From Propioniciclava soli (GTDB taxonomy: Bacteria > Actinomycetota > Actinomycetes > Propionibacteriales > Propionibacteriaceae), in contig NZ_JACYOT010000005.1 in the NCBI RefSeq assembly GCF_014858005.1, positions 310,001 through 374,000 on the forward strand: 64,000 nt of DNA, in the 5' to 3' direction. Both the position numbers and the translations under genes were made by a program. The notes under the pieces were generated by a model. It did no database searches. It was given only the letters and a program-made list of their open reading frames with translations, and was not told the DNA's origin. Positions 55,753-64,000 of this stretch are shown piece by piece; the stretch's first letter is position 1, and each line of letters starts with the position of its first letter.

Positions 55753-57119
55753 TGGTCACGTGTCCAGCTCGTGGCGCCCCGGTGACCGGCCTCGGCGCCG
55801 CTCTCGGCGGCCAGGCCGACGGCGGCGTCCACCGCGGCATCGGCGTGGCTGTCGTCGGCGATGAGGCCGGCCACCACCGTCTGGATGGCGTGGCGCCGCC
55901 CGGACGCCCGCTCGGCCACGAGCTCGAGGCCCTCCCACTCGACCACCGACCCGGGGATGGGCACCTTGTTGAGTTCCTTGGCCATCAGGCCCAACACCGT
56001 GTCCACGTCGTCGTCGTCGACCCGCAGCCCGAACAGTTCACCCAACTCGTCCACCTGCAGTCGCGAGTTGACCCGGAACCGCCCGTCGGCGAGCTGCACG
56101 TAGGGCGGGATCTCCCGGTCGTACTCGTCGACGATCTCGCCGACGATCTCCTCCAGGATGTCCTCGATGGTCGCGAGCCCGGCCGTGCCCCCGAACTCGT
56201 CCACCACGATCACCACGTGGCTGCGGGTGAGCTGCATCTCCTTCAGCAGGGCGTCCACGGGCTTGGAGTCGGGGCAGAACGTCGGCTTGCGCATGAGCGA
56301 GTCGACCGTCTCGGACGCCTGCGCCTGCGGGTTGTCGTAGCTGCGGCGGATCACGTCCTTGAGGTAGAGCACGCCGCGCACGTCGTCGACGTCGTCACCG
56401 ATCACCGGGATCCGGCTGAACCCCGAGCGGAGCGCGAGCGACAGGCCCTGGCGCAGCGTCTTGTCGGCCTCGATCCACACCATCTCGGTGCGGGGCACCA
56501 TCACTTCCTTGACGATGGTGTCGCCCAGCTCGAACACCTGGTGGATCATCCGGCGCTCGCCCGCCTCGATCAGGTCGGACGCCTCCGCCATGTCCACCAG
56601 CTCGCGCAGTTCGGCCTCGGAGGTGAACGGGCCGTCGACGAAGCCGCGGCCCGGGGTGATCCAGTTGCCGACGATGATGAGGATCTGGGGGAACCAGCCG
56701 AGCACGGTCGTCAGCCCACTGACCAGCCCCGACGTGCGCAGCGCGATGGAATCGGCGTGCTGGCGGCCCAGCGTCCGGGCCCCCACCCCGATGAGGATGT
56801 AGCTGATGAGAACCATCGGCACGGCCGCCCACAGCAGCTGCCCGCCGATGCTCCCGACGTGGTCGGCGACGACGGCCGTCACCAACACGATGGCGACGAT
56901 CTCGAGCACCATGCCGACGAACAACATGGTGTTGAGCGAGGGGGCGGGATCCTGCGTCATGGTCAGCAGCCGCTCGGCGCCGCGGCGTCCGTTCTTCACG
57001 TGCGCCTCGGCACGCGCCTTCGAGAACGACGTCAGCGCCGCCTGGATGGCCGTCGCCAGCCCGGACAGCAACACGCAGACAGCGGCAACCCCCAGCAGGA
57101 TCCACTCGAATTGGGTCAA
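55749..57119 (-). CDS. CNNM/HlyC-CorC family membrane protein of the era operon
   Basis: 456 residues: DUF21/CNNM membrane region, CBS pair (MVPRTEMVWIEADKTLRQGL, then VVDEFGGTAGLATIEDILE) and CorC_HlyC domain (GRFRVNSRLQVDELGELFGL). This is the conserved gene between ybeY and era in Actinobacteria, implicated in magnesium/cobalt handling. The C-terminal 40 residues are Ala/Glu-rich and variable. Third member of the family in this window. Confidence 0.92.
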   Translation of the reverse strand: MTQFEWILLGVAAVCVLLSGLATAIQAALTSFSKARAEAHVKNGRRGAERLLTMTQDPAPSLNTMLFVGMVLEIVAIVLVTAVVADHVGSIGGQLLWAAVPMVLISYILIGVGARTLGRQHADSIALRTSGLVSGLTTVLGWFPQILIIVGNWITPGRGFVDGPFTSEAELRELVDMAEASDLIEAGERRMIHQVFELGDTIVKEVMVPRTEMVWIEADKTLRQGLSLALRSGFSRIPVIGDDVDDVRGVLYLKDVIRRSYDNPQAQASETVDSLMRKPTFCPDSKPVDALLKEMQLTRSHVVIVVDEFGGTAGLATIEDILEEIVGEIVDEYDREIPPYVQLADGRFRVNSRLQVDELGELFGLRVDDDDVDTVLGLMAKELNKVPIPGSVVEWEGLELVAERASGRRHAIQTVVAGLIADDSHADAAVDAAVGLAAESGAEAGHRGATSWTRDQ

Positions 57120-57186
57120 CAGGGCACTACCGTTTCTGTGCGGCGACGGGTCGCGGCCATCCTACCCGTTGCGCATCGGGCGACCG

Positions 57187-57639
57187 TCAGGCGCCGGCCG
57201 CCGCCCAGGCGGCGATCACCTGGTCGTTGAGGCCGAACATGACCCGCTTCTCCTCCGGCTCGGCATGGTCGAAACCCAGCAGGTGCAACAGGCCGTGCAC
57301 GAGCAGGTAGTCGGCCTCCTCCTCGGGCGTCCGCTGGTGCTGCGACGCCTGCGCCGCCGTCACCGTCGGGCACAGCACGATGTCGCCGAGCAGCCCCAGC
57401 GGCGGCTCGTCGTCGTCGGACGGGGGCCGCAGCTCGTCCATGGGGAAGCTCAGGACGTCGGTGGGGCCGGGCAGCCCCATGAACCGCTCGTGGTAGTCAG
57501 CCATCGTGGTCTCGTCGACCAGCAGGATCGACAGCTCGGCCTGCGGATGGATCCGCAGCTGCTCCAGGGCGAACGCGGCGAGCCGGACGAGGCGCTTCTC
57601 GTCCACCTCGATGCCGGACTCGTTGTTCAGGTCGATCAT
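57187..57639 (-). CDS. ybeY: Endoribonuclease YbeY
   Basis: 150 residues. Zinc-dependent RNase for 16S rRNA 3'-end maturation and ribosome quality control. The metal motif [11 protein letters not shown] (H-x3-H-x5-H) is complete, preceded by [10 protein letters not shown]. An Asp-rich loop (PPSDDDEPP) interrupts the usual LGDI segment without breaking it. The ATG overlaps the phoH stop in ATGA. Confidence 0.96.
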   Translation of the reverse strand: MIDLNNESGIEVDEKRLVRLAAFALEQLRIHPQAELSILLVDETTMADYHERFMGLPGPTDVLSFPMDELRPPSDDDEPPLGLLGDIVLCPTVTAAQASQHQRTPEEEADYLLVHGLLHLLGFDHAEPEEKRVMFGLNDQVIAAWAAAGA

Positions 57640-58610
57640 GGCCTGCTCCTGCGGGTGGGTTCGGGACGGGTCGATTCGGGTCGGGTCGACTCGTACCGGT
57701 CGTACGCCTCGACGATGCGCCCCACCAGCCGGTGCCGCACCACGTCGTGGTTGGTGAGGCGGCAGAAGGCGATGTCGGTGACCCCGTCCAGGATCGACTC
57801 GGCCTCGCGCAGCCCCGATTTCGTTCCCGACGGCAGGTCGACCTGGGTGACGTCGCCGGTCACGACCATGCGGGAGTTGAACCCGAGCCGGGTCAGGAAC
57901 ATCTTCATCTGTTCCATCGAGGTGTTCTGGGCCTCGTCGAGGATGATGAACGCGTCGTTCAGCGTGCGGCCGCGCATGTAGGCGAGCGGCGCCACCTCCA
58001 CCGTGCCGGCGGTGAGCAGCCGCGGCACCTGGTCGGGGTCGAGCATGTCGTGCAGCGCGTCATACAGCGGGCGGACGTACGGGTCGATCTTGTCGTTCAG
58101 GGTGCCGGGCAGGAAGCCGAGGCGCTCACCGGCCTCGATCGCCGGCCGGGTCAAGATGATGCGGTTGACCTCCTTGGCCTGCAGCGCCTGGACGGCCTTG
58201 GCGACGGCGAGGTAGGTCTTGCCCGTACCGGCCGGCCCGATGCCGAACACCACGGTGTGGGCATCGATCGCGTCCACGTACCGCTTCTGGTTGAGCGTCT
58301 TGGGCCGGATCGTCTTGCCGCGCGCGGACAAGATGTTCTGGGTCAGCACCTCGGACGCGTGCAACTCGCCCGGCTCGGACGCCATCCCCACCACCCGCTC
58401 GACGGCGTCGGCGGTGAGACCCTGGCCGGTGCGGGCGATCGTGATGATCTCGGTGAGGGCGTCCGCAGCGGTGGCGACATCCGCGGCCGAACCCGTCAGG
58501 GTGATCTCGTTGCCGCGCACGTGGACGCCGGCGTCCACCGCCTGCTCGAGGATGCGCAGGAACTCGTCGCGGGGCCCCACGATGGTGACCATCGGGATGG
58601 AGGCCGGCAC
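57636..58610 (-). CDS. phoH: PhoH family ATPase
   Basis: 324 residues from the GTG at 58610. Walker [12 protein letters not shown], then Walker B IILDEAQN; family members are RNA-linked ATPases found with ybeY. The C-terminus ends in a short Ser-Thr-Arg-Pro-Glu repeat tail. The GTG has no ribosome-binding site, while a CTG 13 codons upstream (58649) has GAGGAG with ideal spacing and gives a family-like N-terminus, so the true start may be CTG. Confidence 0.94.
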   Translation of the reverse strand: MPASIPMVTIVGPRDEFLRILEQAVDAGVHVRGNEITLTGSAADVATAADALTEIITIARTGQGLTADAVERVVGMASEPGELHASEVLTQNILSARGKTIRPKTLNQKRYVDAIDAHTVVFGIGPAGTGKTYLAVAKAVQALQAKEVNRIILTRPAIEAGERLGFLPGTLNDKIDPYVRPLYDALHDMLDPDQVPRLLTAGTVEVAPLAYMRGRTLNDAFIILDEAQNTSMEQMKMFLTRLGFNSRMVVTGDVTQVDLPSGTKSGLREAESILDGVTDIAFCRLTNHDVVRHRLVGRIVEAYDRYESTRPESTRPEPTRRSRP

Positions 58611-58679
58611 CGTGATGCGGCGGGTGGCCTCGGTCAGCGGAGTAGTCAGGATCGCTCCTCGTCAGCGGCAGGTTGAGGG

Positions 58680-58697
58680 GCCGGCCCCACGGCCGGC
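58680..58697 (-). terminator. Stem-loop between the DUF5709 gene and phoH
   Basis: GCCGGCC (58680-58686) pairs with GGCCGGC (58691-58697) around a 4-nt loop, 13 bp after the DUF5709 stop on the minus strand. Possible terminator separating it from the phoH operon. Confidence 0.5.
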
Positions 58698-58709
58698 ACC
58701 CGGGTGATT

Positions 58710-59147
58710 CTACTGGACTTCGTCGTCATCCTCGGTGTCGATGACGTGCATCGCCGCCTCCTCCGCCGAGGCCGCCCCGCCGTCGATGCCCACCGAGAAC
58801 GCCACCGCGTCCTTCTCGTCGTCGACACCCGCCTCGCCGTGGCGGGCGTCCACGAGGCGTCCGGCGCGCTGGTTGCCCACCTGCCGCGACTCGCCGTCGG
58901 GGTTCCACGGGCGGTCATCCGGGCCGGACGACTCGGGCTCCTCCTGCTTGACGCGCATGGCGAGGGTCTCGCCCCGGCGCATTTCCGCGGCGGTGTTGCC
59001 GAAGCCCTGGGCCGGGGACCAGTCGTCCGGCGCGATGTACCCCTCGTCGAGCACGTCCGGGACGCCGCGATCCACCAGCGTGTCCGCCGGCTGCAGCTGC
59101 TCCAGGGAGTCGTCGAAGCCGTCCGCGATTCCGTTGTTCTCGCTCAT
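58710..59147 (-). CDS. DUF5709 family protein
   Basis: 145 residues, acidic and probably largely disordered. It matches the actinobacterial DUF5709 layout: DSLEQLQPADTLVDRGVPDV, LDEGYIAPDDWSPAQGFGNT and ETLAMRVKQEEPE. The function is unknown. Convergent genes are absent; it precedes phoH on the same strand. CAGGAT lies 6 nt before the ATG, so it may be leaderless. Confidence 0.85.
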   Translation of the reverse strand: MSENNGIADGFDDSLEQLQPADTLVDRGVPDVLDEGYIAPDDWSPAQGFGNTAAEMRRGETLAMRVKQEEPESSGPDDRPWNPDGESRQVGNQRAGRLVDARHGEAGVDDEKDAVAFSVGIDGGAASAEEAAMHVIDTEDDDEVQ

Positions 59148-59237
59148 GCACCGATCCTGCCACCAACGCCCGCGCCAGGCACGCCAATCACCGGGCCGCT
59201 GGGGTGGATCCGTGATCGCGGCGCGGGCGGCGGGGCG

Positions 59238-59243
59238 TAGGCT
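59238..59243 (+). promoter_or_regulatory. Putative -10 box TAGGCT of the queuosine precursor transporter
   Basis: TAGGCT ends 8 nt before the GTG at 59252. No preQ1 riboswitch-like structure is visible in the short upstream region. Confidence 0.4.
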
Positions 59244-59251
59244 GTGCGGCC

Positions 59252-59986
59252 GTGACCTCGACAGCGACCCGCACCGACCGGCCCACCGCCACCTACGCGC
59301 GAGGGACGCGCGGCGTCCACGACCTCGTGCTCATGTCCTTCGTCGCCGTGCTGCTCATCAGCAACATCGGCGCGACGAAGCTGATCCAGTTCGGGCCGGA
59401 CGTGGCGATCCTCGGCTTCCCGGTGCTGCCGATCATCACCGACGGCGGCGCGTTCCTGTTCCCCCTCGCCTACCTGCTGGGCGACGTGCTCGCGGAGGTC
59501 TACGGCATGCGTCGCGCCCGCCGGGCCATCGTCACCGGGTTCGTCTGGGCCGCGGTCATGAGCGTGACCTTCCTGGTGGTGGACGCCGCCCCGCCCGCCG
59601 TCGACTGGCCCAACCAAGAGGCGTGGAGCGCCGTCCTCGGCTTCGTGCCACGCATCGTGCTGGCCAGCCTGGTCGGATTCCTCGTCGGGCAGTTCCTCAA
59701 CGCGTGGGTGCTGGTGCGCATCAAGGACGCCTTCGGCGAGCGACGCCTGTGGGTGCGCCTCGTCACCTCGACCGTCGTCGGAGAGTTCGCCGACACAGTG
59801 CTGTTCTGCACCATCGCGTTCGGCCCGTTGGGGATGTGGCTCGGGGGCGGCTCGATCCCCCTGCCCCAGCTCGTCAACTACATCGTGGTGGGTTGGGTCT
59901 ACAAGGTGCTGGTGGAGGTGCTGCTGCTCCCGGTCACCTACCGGCTCGTCGCGGCGGTGAAGCGGCGCGAGCCCGACTACCACTGA
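59252..59986 (+). CDS. Queuosine precursor transporter (YhhQ/VUT family)
   Basis: 244 residues with about six membrane helices. Family segments: LLISNIGATKLIQFG, ITDGGAFLFPLAYLLGDVLA, VYGMRRARRAI and GEFADTVLFCTIAF. Members import preQ0/preQ1 or queuine for tRNA modification. No queuosine synthesis genes lie in the window. GTG start with a TAGGCT box 8 nt upstream. Confidence 0.9.
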   Translation: MTSTATRTDRPTATYARGTRGVHDLVLMSFVAVLLISNIGATKLIQFGPDVAILGFPVLPIITDGGAFLFPLAYLLGDVLAEVYGMRRARRAIVTGFVWAAVMSVTFLVVDAAPPAVDWPNQEAWSAVLGFVPRIVLASLVGFLVGQFLNAWVLVRIKDAFGERRLWVRLVTSTVVGEFADTVLFCTIAFGPLGMWLGGGSIPLPQLVNYIVVGWVYKVLVEVLLLPVTYRLVAAVKRREPDYH

Positions 59987-60025
59987 CTCTCCTCGGCGTC
60001 CGCGACCCCGCCGGTGGCTGGCGGG

Positions 60026-60850
60026 TCAGGCGGCGCGGGGGCGTGCGGGGACGCTGACCACCACGGCGTTCGACGCCAGGTCGTGCCAGCCGCGCCGCTC
60101 CGGCCCGAGCACCGACAGGTAGCCCAGACCGGCGGGCAATCCGAGCACGAACAGCATCGCCGCGCGCGCGAGGCCCCGGCTCCACCCGAGCCGCTCGCGG
60201 GTGCGATAGTGCACCACCCGCGTCCCCACCAGCCGCTTGCCGAGCGTCTGACCCCGCGCATTGCCGATCGTGAAGTACACCAGCGCCAGCAGCGAGACGC
60301 TCCCGAGCACGGTCGCCATCGCCGCCACGTAGGCGGCCAGGGCCTGCGGTGTCGTGGGCCGGGGCACGACGAAGCCGGTCGCGAACTGGGCCCCGAGCAT
60401 GACGGCGCTCAACAACAACCCGTCCAACAGCGCTCCGCCGAATCGCTGGCCAAGAGGTGCGAGATCGGGCGCCACCGTCGCCGCAGCCGGCGCGGGGCGC
60501 CGGGCCGGGTCGGATGCCCGGGTGGGGTCAGGTCGGCGAACCGGGTCCGGGACGACGGCGGGGCCACGAACCGGGCCCCCACCCGCCCCGCGCAGCGCCG
60601 CCCGGGCCACCGTGCGACCGTCCACGCCGTCTTCCGGAGCGGCCGGGTCGACTTCGTCCGGATGGCCCGCCCTGTCCGCACGGCCCGCCCTGTCCGCCCG
60701 GTGCTCACCGTCGCCGGTCCACGGTTCTGGACGCGGCCCGACGTGTCCGCTCTGCCGTGCTGCTGCAGTCGCGCCTCCCAACGGCGCGCCGCAGCGCGCG
60801 CAGCTGCGCGCCCCTGCGGTGTTGTGGTGCCGGCACAAGGAGCACTCCAC
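60026..60850 (-). CDS. RDD family membrane protein with N-terminal zinc ribbon
   Basis: 274 residues. N-terminal zinc ribbon with Cys3, Cys6, Cys17 and Cys20, then a Pro/Asp/Arg-rich linker of about 100 residues, then an RDD domain with three to four helices (LGQRFGGALLDGLLLSAVML, FTIGNARGQTLGKRLVGTRV). The function is unknown; RDD proteins are proposed small-molecule or ion transporters. GTG start preceded by GGAGG at about 10 nt. Confidence 0.82.
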   Translation of the reverse strand: MECSLCRHHNTAGARSCARCGAPLGGATAAARQSGHVGPRPEPWTGDGEHRADRAGRADRAGHPDEVDPAAPEDGVDGRTVARAALRGAGGGPVRGPAVVPDPVRRPDPTRASDPARRPAPAAATVAPDLAPLGQRFGGALLDGLLLSAVMLGAQFATGFVVPRPTTPQALAAYVAAMATVLGSVSLLALVYFTIGNARGQTLGKRLVGTRVVHYRTRERLGWSRGLARAAMLFVLGLPAGLGYLSVLGPERRGWHDLASNAVVVSVPARPRAA

Positions 60851-61049
60851 GGGCCGGGGCCTCCTTCGCGTCCGTCACCGGCTGAGCGCGGTGAGCACTG
60901 GAATCGTCGTGCCAAGCCTGCCAGAGCGAAGGGGGACTGTCGGTGGGGAGGACTCCCCATTCACATCGGGTGCCGGGAGCGGGCGAGTTGTCCACAGGCG
61001 GCACCGGTCGCGCTGGCGGCGCGAGGCGTCCACGCCGCAGGCTCGTCCC

Positions 61050-61538
61050 ATGACGGTTCCCGTGCCGGCCCTCGCGCCCCTCAGCCGCCCGGTGCTCATC
61101 CGACTGGTTCCACCCCTGCCCGCCGATGGCCCGGCGCAGCCGGAGCTGCCGTTCCGGGAGCCCCGGCCCGATCTCTGGCCCGCCCAGCCCTCCCGAACGG
61201 CGGAGGAACGGGTCGTGCGGGCGATCGCCGTCGCGCTCGTCGAGGTGCTCGCCGGGCGGCGTCCACCGAGCCAGGCCCACCCCATCGTGGCCGAGGAGGT
61301 GGGCAGCGTGGTCGGTCACGTGCTGCGTTCCCGCGTCGCGCACGGCCTGGTCGTGGCCTCGTTCCGCATGCAGGAGCCCCGACCCGGCGTCGCCGAGGTC
61401 ACGCTCCGGCTCGCCGACGCCCACCGCAACGCCGCGCTGGCGCTCCGCCTCGAGGGGCGCCGCACCCGCTGGCGCTGCACCGCCCTGGAGGGGAGCCTCG
61501 TCGAGGGGGCGACCCGCCCGTTCCGGAGCCACTCCTGA
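61050..61538 (+). CDS. Rv3235-like protein
   Basis: 162 residues. It resembles the mycobacterial Rv3235 family, usually found beside secA as here. Recognisable core: RTAEERVVRAIAVALVEVLA, then RVAHGLVVASFRMQEPRPGV, AEVTLRLADAHRNAALALRL and RRTRWRCTALE. No signal peptide or membrane segment; function unknown. The start is uncertain because no clear ribosome-binding site precedes the ATG at 61050 and the frame is open upstream. Convergent with secA (28 bp gap). Confidence 0.72.
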   Translation: MTVPVPALAPLSRPVLIRLVPPLPADGPAQPELPFREPRPDLWPAQPSRTAEERVVRAIAVALVEVLAGRRPPSQAHPIVAEEVGSVVGHVLRSRVAHGLVVASFRMQEPRPGVAEVTLRLADAHRNAALALRLEGRRTRWRCTALEGSLVEGATRPFRSHS

Positions 61539-61566
61539 CCGGTCCCGCCCGGGCAGAGCGCCCGCC

Positions 61567-64000
<2,434 letters not shown>

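Noticed and set aside
59150-59251. preQ1 riboswitch upstream of the queuosine precursor transporter
   Set aside because: No A-rich tail or matching pseudoknot sequence in this short GC-rich region; the gene looks leaderless.
60988-60996. TTGTCCACA, a DnaA-box-like 9-mer
   Set aside because: Only one copy, with no dnaA, dnaN or AT-rich region nearby; insufficient for a replication origin.

Overview
The window is very GC-rich, densely coded DNA from an actinobacterium (Actinomycetota). The evidence is a eukaryote-like single-chain GlyS, the phoH-ybeY-corC-era and recO/uppS/zur/glyS housekeeping genes, DUF5709, DUF1707 and Rv3235-type proteins, sugar ABC importers without their own ATPase, and many starts placed 6-8 nt after a TANNNT box, as in leaderless mRNAs. 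A propionibacterial relative is my guess; the sequence does not prove it. There are no rRNA or tRNA genes, no CRISPR array, no insertion sequence and no phage.

Layout. 1-5.5 kb: dusB (cut by the left edge), an SDR oxidoreductase, a GH36 alpha-galactosidase and glyS. 5.6-7.3 kb: an inverted array of 20-bp repeats, then a CDF-type transporter overlapping a short solute-binding-like lipoprotein. 7.3-19.7 kb: a catabolic island with a LacI regulator, a Gfo/Idh oxidoreductase, a carbohydrate importer (binding protein and two permeases), an NAD-dependent epimerase, a DapA-like aldolase, two amidohydrolases, a DegT-type aminotransferase and a large secreted beta-propeller protein. Two copies of one promoter/operator-like element tie the island together. 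19.7-26.5 kb: a small monooxygenase, zur, the araBDA operon with a divergent LacI-type regulator, and galM. 26.5-36.2 kb: recO and uppS, usually neighbours, separated by seven minus-strand genes: a ChvE/MmsAB-type sugar importer followed by larC, an unknown repeat protein, larE and larB (nickel-pincer cofactor synthesis) with no larA in sight. 36.2-45.9 kb: a universal stress protein, an SDR, argG, a 52-bp tandem repeat array, a KaiC-like/PPDK-type fusion protein, gdhA, and leuA with a Leu-Leu-Leu leader peptide. 46-54.7 kb: a DUF1707-CNNM-CNNM operon, a TetR regulator facing a three-gene heme-peroxidase operon (catalase-like, unknown, DyP), and a FUSC membrane protein. 54.7-64 kb: era, a CNNM/CorC protein, ybeY, phoH, a DUF5709 protein, a queuosine precursor transporter, an RDD protein, an Rv3235-like protein, and secA (cut by the right edge).

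How it fits together. A conserved housekeeping backbone (secA, phoH-ybeY-corC-era, leuA, uppS, recO, zur, glyS, dusB) has been opened at several points by carbohydrate-use blocks: alpha-galactosidase, the unknown catabolic island, arabinose, and the sugar importer joined to lar genes. The least explained parts are the 7.3-19.7 kb pathway, the importer-lar run and the heme-peroxidase triad.
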